Shown here piece by piece: positions 8,338 through 16,528 of a DNA stretch of 42,606 nucleotides. Position 1 is the stretch's first letter; each line of letters begins with the position of its first letter. Made by a program: the position numbers and the translations under genes. Below the pieces are notes generated by a model. That model did not search any database. It was not told the origin of the DNA and worked only from the letters and a program-made list of their open reading frames with translations. Origin of the DNA: Oscillospiraceae bacterium (GTDB taxonomy: Bacteria; Bacillota; Clostridia; Oscillospirales; Ruminococcaceae); NCBI GenBank assembly GCA_028689635.1, contig JAQVCU010000014.1, forward strand, positions 1-42,606, in the 5' to 3' direction.

Positions 8338-8727
8338 TCAGACCGTATCGCCGCAGTGCTTACAGCCGGTAAAAAAATCCGTGATCGAAAAAGGCCCGCC
8401 GGTAAAATAGCCCAGAGAGGGCAGTTTTTCCAGCACGTCGCGGGGGAGCGCCGCAGAAAAGACGGCGGTCTCACAGCCGCGCTGGCGCTGCGCAAAATCC
8501 AGCGCCGCCCGCAGCAAACCGTCGCAGAGCCCCAGGCCCAGGGTTTCCTCCCAGCTGCAGCTGACGACCTCCAGTTCCCCGTTCTTGGCGAAAAAGAGGC
8601 AATAGCCAACGGTCTCCCCGCGGTCAAAGGCCGCATAGCCCTCCAGTCCCGGGGCGTACAACATCCCCGCCATGGCGCAGAACTCTTCCATCAGATCTTC
8701 GTCGTCGATATGGGATAAGGCCAGCAT
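8338..8727 (-). CDS. GNAT-like N-acetyltransferase domain protein
   Basis: This 129-residue protein starts MLALSHIDDEDLMEEF. Its middle (residues about 30-75) has the alternating strands of a GNAT fold, with AFDRGETVGYCLFFAKNGELEVVSC followed by a helix in the acetyl-CoA binding position. The glycine motif is weak (ETLGLGLCDGLL rather than the classical Q/RxxGxG/A), and the C-terminus has three Cys and a His. The start is coupled to rluB by a TGATG junction where stop and start share one base. It is the last gene of the operon that begins at 14063. Substrate unknown; fold assignment is by pattern only. Confidence 0.65.
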   Translation of the reverse strand: MLALSHIDDEDLMEEFCAMAGMLYAPGLEGYAAFDRGETVGYCLFFAKNGELEVVSCSWEETLGLGLCDGLLRAALDFAQRQRGCETAVFSAALPRDVLEKLPSLGYFTGGPFSITDFFTGCKHCGDTV

Positions 8728-9515
8728 CAGCGCCTTCCCCCTTTTCTTGCCGCCCCCGCTTCCAGGGAACCGGCAGTGGATTTCAGCGCGGTCAATTCCT
8801 GGGCGGTCAGCATCCGCCATTGGCCGGGCTGCAGCATGCCCAGGCGCACCGGCCCTACGGCGATGCGTTTGAGCCGGGCCACCTCCAGGCCCACCGCTTC
8901 GCACATCCGGCGCACCTGGCGGTTTTTCCCCTCGTTGATGGTGACCTGCATCACCACGCGGCCCTGTTCCTTTTCCAGCACGACCACTTGGGCGGGCGCG
9001 GTGACATAGCCGTCGTCCAAACGCACGCCTTCGGCCATCTGCACCACCTGCTCGTCCTTAATATCCGGACGCACCGTCACACGGTAGACCTTGCTCACAT
9101 GAAAGCGCGGGTGCATGATAATGTTGGCAAATTCGCCGTCGTTGGTCAGCAGCAGCAGCCCCTCGGAGTTTCTGTCCAGCCGTCCGATGGGATACACCCG
9201 GGCGGGCGTATCCGCCACCAGCTCCGCCACGCAGCGCCGGCCCATCTCGTCCGACATGGTGGTGACAAAGCCCCTGGGTTTGTTAAGCGCCACATAGATC
9301 TTTTGGATCTTCTCTTTGGGGTCGATCTTGACTCCGTCCACGACGATCATATCCCGCCGGGGGTTCACCTTTTGCCCGATCGTGGCCTTGCGGCCATTGA
9401 CGGTGACCAGCCCCTGGGCGATCAGCTCTTCCGCCTTCCGGCGCGAGGCGACCCCCGCGTCGGAGATCGCCTTTTGGATCCGGATGCCAAAAGCGCTGGT
9501 TTGATTCTCTGCCAT
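8727..9515 (-). CDS. rluB: RluB/RsuA family rRNA pseudouridine synthase
   Basis: The 262-residue protein makes a pseudouridine in 23S rRNA. Residues about 10-70 are an S4 RNA-binding domain (RIQKAISDAGVASRRKAEE, then GLVTVNGR). The catalytic domain carries VYPIGRLDRNSEGLLLLTND, with the catalytic Asp in GRLD, and the C-terminal INEGKNRQVRRMCEAVG motif. The ATG at 9515 has GGAG at 8 nt. It follows dacB by 41 nt if that gene ends at 9557; the dacB-rluB adjacency is seen in B. subtilis too. Confidence 0.95.
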   Translation of the reverse strand: MAENQTSAFGIRIQKAISDAGVASRRKAEELIAQGLVTVNGRKATIGQKVNPRRDMIVVDGVKIDPKEKIQKIYVALNKPRGFVTTMSDEMGRRCVAELVADTPARVYPIGRLDRNSEGLLLLTNDGEFANIIMHPRFHVSKVYRVTVRPDIKDEQVVQMAEGVRLDDGYVTAPAQVVVLEKEQGRVVMQVTINEGKNRQVRRMCEAVGLEVARLKRIAVGPVRLGMLQPGQWRMLTAQELTALKSTAGSLEAGAARKGGRR

Positions 9516-9556
9516 ATTGAAAACTCCATTCCGCCGCTGTGCGGCCACAGTCTCTT

Positions 9557-10749
9557 CTATTCGTCGGCAGGCTCCGCCCGCCCCGTCCAGCTTTCCCAAA
9601 GGGAACGCCAAAATTTTTGGATCCATCCGTCCCGGCCCGTTTTTTGCCCGGCCGGACGGGCAAAACATCCTCCCGCAGGCACATGGGCAACGCGCCGATC
9701 TCCTGTCCATCCAGGAAAAACCGCGCCTCGCCCACCGCCTGGCCCTGCGGGGCCGGCGCAAACAAAAGCGGGCGCAGGAAGATCCGGGCCTCTACCTGGT
9801 CCCCCGGCAAAAGCCCAGCCCAAAGGGATCCGGCGGGCCCCGCCGCCGCCGTTAGGGAGGTCCCTCCCGCCACCGGGATCAGCCTTTCCCCCGCCAGGCG
9901 CCGCAGATTCCTCGGCTCGATCTGTCCAAAACCGTAATCCAGCAGCGCCGTGTGGTCATTCCAATCGTCCGGCGCTCCCAGGGTCACGCAGATCAGGGTC
10001 ACGCCGTCCCGCTGCGCCGAAGAGACCAGACACCGTCCCGCCTTTTTGGTAAAACCCGTTTTAACGCCGGTGGCGCCGCTGTACTGCTCCAAAAGGCGGT
10101 TGTGGTTGACGAGCCAGCGCTCATAGGGCGGGGCGCCGTAGCGCACCTGCATCCTGGCGCTTGCGCAGATCTCCGCAAAATCCGGGTTGCGCAGCGCCTG
10201 TCGCGCCAGCTGGGCCATATCGTAGGCGCTGGAGTAATGGCCGTCGGCATCCAGCCCGGACGGGGTGGAAAAATGGGTGTCCAAAAGCCCCATCTCCGCC
10301 GCCCGCCGGTTCATCTCCTCCACAAACGCCTCCTGAGAGCCGCTGACCGCCACAGCCGCCGCCCCTGCGCCGTCGTTGCCGGAATGCAGCAGCATCCCCG
10401 CCGCCAGCACCCGCAGGGTCACCTGGTCGCCGGGCTGAAGGCCCATGGAGGAGCCTTCCACCTGGATCGCGTCCCGGTTGACCAAAAACCAGCGGTCTGG
10501 CTCCGGCTGTTCCAGCGCCAACAGCGCCGTCATGATCTTGGTGGTGCTGGCCATGGGAAGCCTCTCATGAAGGTTTCCCCCCGCCAGTACCCGCCCGGTG
10601 GCCGCCTCTATCAAGGCATAGCCGCGGGCCTGGGGCGTTGGGGGCTGCTGCGCCGCTTTTGCCGCCTGTGGCGGCAGCGCCACAGCCAGCGCCAGTAAAA
10701 CTGCCGCCAGCCGTTTTCCCCACGCCGCCCCCGGCCTGATCCAATACAT
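9557..10749 (-). CDS. dacB: D-alanyl-D-alanine carboxypeptidase with an apparent -1 frameshift near the C-terminus
   Basis: This is a class-A low-molecular-weight PBP that trims the terminal D-Ala of peptidoglycan stem peptides. A signal peptide ends near AKA at residue 32. Active-site motifs are STTK (68-71), SGN (123-125) and KTG (230-232). After residue 370 the reading frame hits an A6 run (9640-9645). Staying in frame runs 232 nt into rluB with a basic, unrelated tail, for a 488-residue product. Moving to the -1 frame gives 27 residues ending at 9557, including GWIQKFWRSLWESW, a Trp-rich amphipathic helix like the membrane anchor of this family. The shifted product of 397 residues is the normal size. 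The coordinates given follow the shifted reading. The cause may be a base-call error, a real mutation or slippage. Confidence 0.82.
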
Positions 10750-10819
10750 AAAACCACCTGCCCGCTTTTATGGTATGCGCGGGCAGGCGCGTCCTAATCA
10801 CGGTTTTCGATCAAAAAAA

Positions 10820-11236
10820 TTATTCGCCGGCCGTTTCATCCGCCGGAGCCGCCGCCTTGTCCTCTTTTTTGCCCAGCTTGCTGAACAGTCCGGAGAACTT
10901 GTCGATCACGTCGGGCACCATATTCACCATGCGGTCGGTGCTGTTGTCAAATTTCTGCATCTGGATCATGCGGATGTTTTCGCCCTGGATCACCAAAAAC
11001 GCCAGAGGCTTGATGGTGACGCCGCCGCCGGATCCGCCGCCGAACTGGCTCTGCTGGGCTTTGGTGGGCAGATCCGCCCCACCGGAGCCAAAACCGAAAG
11101 ACACCTGGGAGACCGGCACGATGGTTGTGCCGTCCTGGGTGGTGATGGGGTCGCCGATGATGGTGTTGACGTCCACCAGCGCCTTGAGTTTTTCCAGTGT
11201 TACGTTAAGCAGCCCTTCTACATTTCCCTGACTCAT
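10820..11236 (-). CDS. GerW (YtfJ) family sporulation protein
   Basis: The 138-residue protein contains the GerW signature: GDPITTQDGTTIVPVSQVSFGFGSGG, followed by a Gly-rich loop and VTIKPLAFLVIQGENIRMI. In Bacillus, YtfJ/GerW is a spore protein needed for normal germination. It supports the view that the organism is spore-forming or descended from a spore former. The ATG at 11236 has GGAGG at about 9 nt. It lies 18 nt after the DUF2953 gene and 70 nt before dacB. Confidence 0.93.
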   Translation of the reverse strand: MSQGNVEGLLNVTLEKLKALVDVNTIIGDPITTQDGTTIVPVSQVSFGFGSGGADLPTKAQQSQFGGGSGGGVTIKPLAFLVIQGENIRMIQMQKFDNSTDRMVNMVPDVIDKFSGLFSKLGKKEDKAAAPADETAGE

Positions 11237-11254
11237 ATTGATCAGCCTCCAATT

Positions 11255-11920
11255 TTATTTGTCTGCCGCAGGGGCGCAGGCCCCCGCCTGTTCTTTATCG
11301 GAACCGGAACTTTCCGGCTTGGTTTCGCTTTTTCTCCTGATCTGCTTCCACAGGAACGACGCCGCGATGCGCACTGCCGCCGCAACCGCCGTCAAGGGGG
11401 TGAGCCGCAGCTGAAAGGACAGCGTCCAGTTGTCCTCCTCGGCCAAAAAATCCGGCCAGAGGTTCAGGCGTACCCGCTTCATTCTGATGTAATGCTCCAG
11501 CACGGCGTAGGCGCCGTATAGATAGGCGCACAGACGCCCGTATTGGACGCCGGTCTCCGCCGCGTCCCCGCGGCCCACCGCCATCTGCAGGTCAAGGTCG
11601 GTCACCCGCAGGTTCCTCAGCAGCATGCGCAGCCCGCCGCCGGCGGACTGTACCAGATCCAACACCGTGGCGACCAGGTCGGTAAGGGGCATTTTTTTGC
11701 CGCCCGTTTTTTTCTCTTTTTTCTTTTCCCCCGACGGTTTTTTCTCCGCTTTGGATGGCTTTTTCTTTTTCTCCCCGGCGGGATAAAGAGGAAACCGCAG
11801 GAAAAGATAACCCGCCGTCACCTTCCAATCCTCCCGGTACTCCACCCGCAGTATGATCGGGATCAGCAGGAGGACAAGAAGCAGCAGCAGTATCGTGCCA
11901 AAAATGATCCAGCCGGTCAT
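11255..11920 (-). CDS. DUF2953 domain membrane protein
   Basis: The 221-residue protein has one N-terminal membrane segment (residues about 4-25, rich in Leu and Ile). A highly basic Lys-rich linker follows at about 51-77, then a conserved C-terminal half containing GRGDAAETGVQYGRLCAYLYG and LNLWPDF, typical of DUF2953. Function is unknown, but in Clostridia the gene accompanies scpAB and gerW, as here. The Lys run probably sits on the cytoplasmic face. Confidence 0.85.
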   Translation of the reverse strand: MTGWIIFGTILLLLLVLLLIPIILRVEYREDWKVTAGYLFLRFPLYPAGEKKKKPSKAEKKPSGEKKKEKKTGGKKMPLTDLVATVLDLVQSAGGGLRMLLRNLRVTDLDLQMAVGRGDAAETGVQYGRLCAYLYGAYAVLEHYIRMKRVRLNLWPDFLAEEDNWTLSFQLRLTPLTAVAAAVRIAASFLWKQIRRKSETKPESSGSDKEQAGACAPAADK

Positions 11921-11959
11921 ATCATCACCTGCCCATTCCTCGCGTTTGGCCGCGGTGGA

Positions 11960-12532
11960 TCAGGAAAAACTCACCTGTCCCTCCAACTGTTCGCCGTCTT
12001 CTTCCGGCGCTCCGCCGTCGCCGCCCTCCGGCACCAACGGCAGCTCCTCCAGGGAGGAAAGCCCCAGGCTCCGCAGGAACCCGGCTGTGGTCCGATAAGA
12101 GATGGGGCGGCCCGGAAGCTCCAGGCGGCCCGCTTCCTCAATCAGCTGTTTCTCCGCCAGGTTCGCCATTACGCCGGAGCTGTCTACCCCGCGGATCTGC
12201 TCTACAAAGGCGCGGGTCACCGGCTGGTTGTAGGCGATGATGGCCAGCACCTCCATGGCCGCTTGGGAAAGGGGCTGGTTTCGCTTGATCTCCAGTGCCA
12301 GACGGATGTAGCTTTGGTATTCCGCCCGGGTGGAAAGCTGAAAACTATCGTCCAGCCGCAAGATCTGCAAAGGCAGCTTTTCGCTGTCCAGATAAGAATT
12401 CAGATGATCCACACAGCGGGCAGCCGCCTCCGCCTCGCATTCCAGTACCTGGGCAAGCCTTGTCAGAGGCACCGGGTCTCCCCCGGCGAACAGCACCGCC
12501 AGGGCAATATGTTCCAGTTTTGTCAGTTCCAT
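11960..12532 (-). CDS. scpB: Segregation and condensation protein B
   Basis: ScpB is a kleisin-associated winged-helix protein of the SMC-ScpAB chromosome condensation complex. The 190-residue protein has tandem winged-helix regions with LEHIALAVLFAGGDPV at the start and AMEVLAIIAYNQPVTRAFVEQIRGVDS in the middle, followed by PGRPISYRTTAGFL. The start is the ATG at 12532, with GGAGG at 11 nt; an in-frame TTG at 12538 is too close to that site. The acidic, Gly-rich tail is variable in the family. It follows scpA by 6 nt. Confidence 0.95.
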   Translation of the reverse strand: MELTKLEHIALAVLFAGGDPVPLTRLAQVLECEAEAAARCVDHLNSYLDSEKLPLQILRLDDSFQLSTRAEYQSYIRLALEIKRNQPLSQAAMEVLAIIAYNQPVTRAFVEQIRGVDSSGVMANLAEKQLIEEAGRLELPGRPISYRTTAGFLRSLGLSSLEELPLVPEGGDGGAPEEDGEQLEGQVSFS

Positions 12533-12538
12533 CGGCAA

Positions 12539-13276
12539 TTATTCCTCCCAGTCTTCCGCCAGGGGCACCGCGTCCTCCGGCTGGCCGCGCCGGAAATGGA
12601 TCTCCCCGCCCTCGGCCACCTCGATCCGCTTGGATTTCACCAGCTCCAGCACAGCCAAAAAAGTGGCCACCAGCTCGGATCGATCCTCCGAATCGTCAAA
12701 CAGGCTCCGATAGGTCAGCCCCTCCTGCCGGTAAAGGCGCTTGAGGACATGGATGATGCGGGAACCCACCGATACCACCCGATGCCTTACGATGCCGGAA
12801 AAGGCGGCCGCCGGCGGCGGCAGGTTCCGCTGGGCCTTGCCCAGGGTGGCCAGATAAGCCCCCAGCAGCTGCCCGGGGGCGATGGATCCGGTAAAGGCCT
12901 TGTCCGGCTCCAGCTCCAACGGGGCGCGGACGAACCGCTCCCCCGGGTGGTACCGCTGCGCCAAAAGGGCCGCGGCCTCCTTGCAGGCCTGGTATTCCAA
13001 CAGCTGCCCGGTCAGCTCACGCTTGAGCTGCTCGCCCTCTTCCTCATGGCGGGGCAGCAGCATGGCGGATTTGATCTGTACCAGGCGGGAAGCCATCTCT
13101 AAAAACTCGCTGGCGGTCTCCATGTCCGGATCCATGCCTTCCATCGAATCCAGATACTGCTCCAGCAGGCGGGATATCACGATGTCGTAAATATTCAGTT
13201 TGTGTTTGGAGATCAGGAACAGCAGCAGGTCCAGAGGGCCTTCAAATTGTTCCAGGCGATAGGTCATCTTTTCCAT
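12539..13276 (-). CDS. scpA: Segregation and condensation protein A (kleisin)
   Basis: ScpA is the kleisin that bridges the SMC heads. The 245-residue protein shows the family N-terminus YRLEQFEGPLDLLLFLISKHKLNIYDI and a C-terminal winged helix with VATFLAVLELVKSKRIEV. I chose the ATG at 13276, which follows AGAGG at 5 nt; a GTG two codons upstream overlaps the site. It lies 34 nt after the metalloprotease gene and just before scpB. Confidence 0.95.
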   Translation of the reverse strand: MEKMTYRLEQFEGPLDLLLFLISKHKLNIYDIVISRLLEQYLDSMEGMDPDMETASEFLEMASRLVQIKSAMLLPRHEEEGEQLKRELTGQLLEYQACKEAAALLAQRYHPGERFVRAPLELEPDKAFTGSIAPGQLLGAYLATLGKAQRNLPPPAAAFSGIVRHRVVSVGSRIIHVLKRLYRQEGLTYRSLFDDSEDRSELVATFLAVLELVKSKRIEVAEGGEIHFRRGQPEDAVPLAEDWEE

Positions 13277-13310
13277 GAGCACCTCTGCGCCGGCGGAGGC
13301 CCGCCGTCAT

Positions 13311-14063
13311 TTACCGCGTCAGCAGCTGCAGCAGCAGCTCCACCGGCCGGGTCAGCCAGTCTAATGCGCGGAAGAGATAATACCCGCCGTAGCTCACCGG
13401 GATGGTGAGGATGCCAAAATACAAAAGCAGGATCATCACGATATAGATCACGTTTTGGTAGCGCGCCAGCTTCGCCGCCACCTTCCAGGGAAGGAAGCAC
13501 TCCAAAATGCGGGAGCCGTCCAGCGGCGGAATGGGCAGAAGGTTAAACAACGCCAGATAGATGCTGGTGCTGATGATCGTGACCAGGATGTAGAGCAGCA
13601 GGTTCCCCATGGTAAGGCCCGCCCCCTGCTCCGGGACATAGACCGCCCACCAGACCACCGCGTCCCGGATGACATAGCCATTGTAGGAGACGGTGTTGAG
13701 CGGGGTGTACAGCAGCACCTTATAAAGGAGCATCAGCGCCGCGGACAGGGCCAGATTGGCGCCGGGCCCGGCCGCCGCCGTAAGGGCCATATCCCTCTTT
13801 TTGTGTTTAAAATTCCCCACATCCACCGGCACGGGGTTTGCCCAGCCAAAGCCAAAAAGGAACAGCGCCAGCGTCCCGAACAGGTTCAGGTGGGCCAGGG
13901 GGTTGAGGGTCAGGCGGCCGCAGGCCCGGGCAGTGTGGTCTCCCAGACGGTCCGCCGCCAGCCCATGGGCCAGCTCGTGGATGGGCAGGCAGGTGACCAC
14001 AACAATGGCCATCACCAGCAGATGCAGGGGGTTCAGACGTTCCAAAATGCCGTTGTTCAGCAC
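13311..14063 (-). CDS. Site-2 protease family (M50) membrane metalloprotease
   Basis: The 250-residue integral membrane protein has the zinc motif HELAH near residue 30 and the third-ligand motif NLLPIPPLDGSRI near 190-202. Five or six hydrophobic segments surround them. It belongs to the short, PDZ-less M50 group that typically sits in front of scpA. Substrate unknown; sporulation or membrane-stress signalling is a guess. I prefer the GTG at 14063, with AAAGGTG at 5 nt, because family members have about 30 residues before HExxH. An ATG at 14237 would add a 58-residue extension and begins upstream of the predicted promoter. Confidence 0.88.
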   Translation of the reverse strand: MLNNGILERLNPLHLLVMAIVVVTCLPIHELAHGLAADRLGDHTARACGRLTLNPLAHLNLFGTLALFLFGFGWANPVPVDVGNFKHKKRDMALTAAAGPGANLALSAALMLLYKVLLYTPLNTVSYNGYVIRDAVVWWAVYVPEQGAGLTMGNLLLYILVTIISTSIYLALFNLLPIPPLDGSRILECFLPWKVAAKLARYQNVIYIVMILLLYFGILTIPVSYGGYYLFRALDWLTRPVELLLQLLTR

Positions 14064-14196
14064 AATATCACCTTTACCAGCAGGGCCGCCCCGCGCCGAT
14101 CCGGCCGAAAAGGGGCCCGCAGATTTTTTTGAGGGAAACCCTGCAGCCCATATCCACCGGGCAGGCAGGGGCAAAAATATTAACTGTATCGTGGTT

Positions 14197-14225
14197 ATTA
14201 TACCGGGAATTGCCGGGAAACACAA
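14197..14225 (-). promoter_or_regulatory. Sigma-A promoter of the M50-scpAB-gerW-dacB-rluB operon
   Basis: On the minus strand TTGTGT (14220-14225) and a perfect TATAAT (14197-14202) lie 17 nt apart. The spacer contains the direct repeat TTCCCGG-CAA-TTCCCGG. The leader from here to the GTG at 14063 is about 130 nt and GC-rich, with no recognised element. The intergenic stretch 14064-14369 holds this promoter and the divergent rpmB promoter. Confidence 0.75.
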
Positions 14226-14296
14226 GAAAAACCGCATGTCTATCCCGCCGCGTTTTTAAATTTGCAAGAATTCCCTTTGCTTTTTAAGAAAAGCAC

Positions 14297-14325
14297 TTGA
14301 TTTCCCAGTTAAAATCTGATAGTAT
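14297..14325 (+). promoter_or_regulatory. Sigma-A promoter of rpmB
   Basis: TTGATT and TAGTAT are separated by 17 nt, 45 nt upstream of the rpmB ATG. A second TTGACT lies at 14333 without a good -10. Confidence 0.65.
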
Positions 14326-14369
14326 ACTACTGTTGACTTTCTGTTAAAGGATAAAGGAGGTGCAGACCA

Positions 14370-14558
14370 ATGGCAAAATGCGACATCTGCGGAAAAGGTG
14401 TCACTTTCGGAATCAAGGTTTCCCATTCTCACAGACGTTCCAACAGAACTTGGAAGCCTAATGTTAAGCGCGTAAAGGCAATGGTAAATGGAACTCCTAC
14501 TCATATTTACGCCTGCACCCGTTGCTTACGTTCCAACAAAGTGACCCGCGCTGTATAA
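14370..14558 (+). CDS. rpmB: 50S ribosomal protein L28
   Basis: The 62-residue protein begins MAKCDICGKGVTFGIKVSHS and contains RRSNRTWKPNVKRV, diagnostic of bacterial L28. CDIC near the start and CTRC near the end form the zinc-binding (C+) version. The ATG has AAAGGAGGTG at 9 nt. It is monocistronic between its promoter and terminator, as is common in Firmicutes. Its codon use is less GC-rich than the neighbours, as expected for a highly expressed ribosomal gene. Confidence 0.98.
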   Translation: MAKCDICGKGVTFGIKVSHSHRRSNRTWKPNVKRVKAMVNGTPTHIYACTRCLRSNKVTRAV

Positions 14559-14572
14559 AATCAACGCCGCTT

Positions 14573-14604
14573 AAAAGGCCTGTCCTCCGGGACAGGCCTT
14601 TTTT
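14573..14604. terminator. Terminator of rpmB, possibly bidirectional
   Basis: A 13-bp perfect stem (AAAAGGCCTGTCC with its complement, loop TCCG) is followed by a T6 run on the plus strand. Its A-rich 5' flank gives a T4 tract on the minus strand, so it may also end the gpsA transcript. Confidence 0.93.
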
Positions 14605-14744
14605 GGCGTCTGCGCTTTCCGGCTGCTCAGGGCGCGCCGCAAAAGCCAGGGGCGTTCCGGCATTCGGCCGGAGGCCGTCTGTGTGTTGCGGGGACGTCCT
14701 GTTTCCTTCTTCCACGGGTATTTTCCCGCGCAAAAGCCTGCGGA

Positions 14745-15758
14745 TCACCGGCTCAGCAGCCAGATGACCTCCGATTCGTGCCGCCTGGGCCGCCCCATCA
14801 GATCCCGGATGGCCTGGTTCGGATCTTTGTTTTCGTACAGCACCGCGTAGGCCTCGGCGACAATGGGCATTTCCACCCCCACCTGACGGCTCATGTCGTA
14901 GGCGGTCTTGGCGCAGTGATAGCCCTCCACCGTCATGCCGATCTGTTCCACGGCTTCTTTGGCGGGCACCCCCCTGCCGATAAGGATCCCGGCCCGGCGG
15001 TTGCGGGAATGTTCCGAGGTGCAGGTAACGATCAGATCCCCGATCCCGGAAAGGCCGGCAAAGGTTTCGTTTTTCCCGCCCAGCGCCAGGCCCAGCCGCG
15101 CGATCTCGGTGATGCCGCGGGTCATCAGGGCGGCTTTGGCGTTATCCCCCAAACCCAGGCCGTCCGCCACCCCGGCGCACAGGGCGATGACATTTTTCAG
15201 CGCGCCGCCCAGCTCCACCCCCACCACATCGTCGTTGACGTAAAGGCGCAGGGTCGGGTTCATGAGGATATCCTGGGCCGTCTCCGCCGCCTGGCGACTG
15301 CGGGAGGCCACCACCACGGTGGTGGGCCCGCCCCGGGCCACCTCTTCGGCGTGGGAGGGCCCGGAGAGCGCCACCGCCGGGTTGCGGGGCAGTTCCTCCT
15401 CCAGCACCTGGGTCAGCCGCTTGAAGGTACCGGCCTCCAGCCCCTTGGCCACGTTCACCACCGGCACCCCCTCCGGCAGGATGCCGGAGAGCTGGCCAGC
15501 CACCTGCCGCACCGCAAAGGAGGGCACCGCCATGATGCAGAGCTGCGCCTCCCTTGCCCCTTCCAGGGAACCGGTCAAAAAGATCTTCTCCGATACCGGG
15601 ACGCCGCGGAGCAGTTTTGTGTTCTCCCCGTCCCGGCGGATGGCCTCCAGTTCCTGCGGGAAGGCCGACCACAGGCTTACCTCGTGGCCGCATCTCTCCC
15701 CCATCACCGCCAGGGAAGTTCCAAACCCGCCGGAACCCAAAATAAACAGCTTTGCCAT
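14745..15758 (-). CDS. gpsA: NAD(P)-dependent glycerol-3-phosphate dehydrogenase
   Basis: GpsA reduces dihydroxyacetone phosphate to sn-glycerol-3-phosphate for phospholipid synthesis. The 337-residue protein has an N-terminal Rossmann motif GSGGFGTSLAV, VAKGLEAG, ALSGPSHAEEVA and the C-domain VELGGALKNVIALCAGVADGLGLGDNAKAAL region (split here for brevity: GALKNV, GLGLGDNAKAAL). The usual nucleotide loop is GAGxWGTA; Phe replaces Trp and Ser replaces Ala, a mild variation. It follows plsY by 66 nt, so both enzymes of glycerol-3-phosphate supply and use are together. Confidence 0.96.
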   Translation of the reverse strand: MAKLFILGSGGFGTSLAVMGERCGHEVSLWSAFPQELEAIRRDGENTKLLRGVPVSEKIFLTGSLEGAREAQLCIMAVPSFAVRQVAGQLSGILPEGVPVVNVAKGLEAGTFKRLTQVLEEELPRNPAVALSGPSHAEEVARGGPTTVVVASRSRQAAETAQDILMNPTLRLYVNDDVVGVELGGALKNVIALCAGVADGLGLGDNAKAALMTRGITEIARLGLALGGKNETFAGLSGIGDLIVTCTSEHSRNRRAGILIGRGVPAKEAVEQIGMTVEGYHCAKTAYDMSRQVGVEMPIVAEAYAVLYENKDPNQAIRDLMGRPRRHESEVIWLLSR

Positions 15759-15786
15759 GGTGTGTTATCCTCCGTTTTTTCGAGTA

Positions 15787-15823
15787 AAACGCCCGCCCGC
15801 TGCAAAAGCCGGGACGGGCGTTT
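15787..15823. terminator. GC-rich hairpin between plsY and gpsA
   Basis: A 9-bp perfect stem AAACGCCCG/CGGGCGTTT, extended with mismatches, surrounds a loop of A-rich sequence. On the minus strand it is followed by TTTTAC, a weak tract. It could reduce read-through from plsY into gpsA or act as an RNA processing or stabilising hairpin. Confidence 0.5.
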
Positions 15824-15824
15824 G

Positions 15825-16472
15825 TCATTTCTTTTTTTGTCCAAACCGGTTTTCCGTGCCGTTTAACAGCCGTTTGATATTGGCGCGGTGCATATAGATG
15901 ACCAGCAGGGAGATCAAAGCCGCAAAGACCGTATCCAGCAGGGGGTTCTCCCCCCGCCACATCCCCGCCAGGTATGTAAAGGCCGGATAGCACACCGCCC
16001 CCGCCAGGGAACCCACCGAGACCATCCTCGTAATAAGGATCAGCGGGAGGCCCACCGCCAGCAGCGCCAGGCCCACCAGCGGGTCGATCAGGGCGATCAC
16101 CCCAATGGAGGTGAGGATGCCTTTGCCGCCTTTAAAGCCAAAATACAAGGGGAAAAGATGTCCCAGCAAGGCGAACATCCCCGCCACATAGGCCCCGTCC
16201 ATAAAGTCCAGACGAAAAAGCCAAAAGATCAGACGGCCCAGCAGCACCGCCGCCGCGCCTTTGCAGAAATCTCCCGCCAGGGTAAGGATCGCGGCTTTTT
16301 TGCCGTAGGTGCGCAGGACATTGGTCATTCCCGCGTTGCCGCTGCCATAATCCCGCACATCTTGGTGATACATCCCGCGGGAGACCACCACGGCGAAGCT
16401 GACGCTTCCCAGCAGATAACCAGCCGCCGCAGAAAGAAGCAGCCCCGCGGCGATAAAAAGGATCTCTTTCAT
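15825..16472 (-). CDS. plsY: Acyl-phosphate:glycerol-3-phosphate acyltransferase
   Basis: PlsY is the membrane enzyme that adds the first acyl chain to glycerol-3-phosphate. The 215-residue protein has several membrane segments and the three PlsY motifs: GSGNAGMTNVLRTYG, the GHLFPLYFGFKGGKG glycine-rich loop, and an MHRANIKRLLNGTENR tail. Its start has GAGG at 8 nt. It lies 56 nt after der and 66 nt before gpsA. Confidence 0.96.
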   Translation of the reverse strand: MKEILFIAAGLLLSAAAGYLLGSVSFAVVVSRGMYHQDVRDYGSGNAGMTNVLRTYGKKAAILTLAGDFCKGAAAVLLGRLIFWLFRLDFMDGAYVAGMFALLGHLFPLYFGFKGGKGILTSIGVIALIDPLVGLALLAVGLPLILITRMVSVGSLAGAVCYPAFTYLAGMWRGENPLLDTVFAALISLLVIYMHRANIKRLLNGTENRFGQKKK

Positions 16473-16528
16473 GATTCAAACCTCCCAGCCGCCTTGGCAG
16501 CTGCGTTTTTTAAAGGGGAAGGAGGGGG

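Noticed and set aside
9283-9556. Zero-frame continuation of the carboxypeptidase into rluB
   Set aside because: The residues are basic and low in complexity, overlap the S4 domain of rluB, and replace the expected amphipathic anchor. The -1 frame gives the better ending.
12984-13276. Possible programmed frameshift at GC-rich runs in scpA
   Set aside because: The scpA frame is intact from start to stop with normal family motifs throughout.
14064-14237. N-terminal extension of the M50 protease gene to an ATG at 14237
   Set aside because: It would start upstream of the predicted -10 box (14197) and add about 58 residues not seen in this short M50 group.
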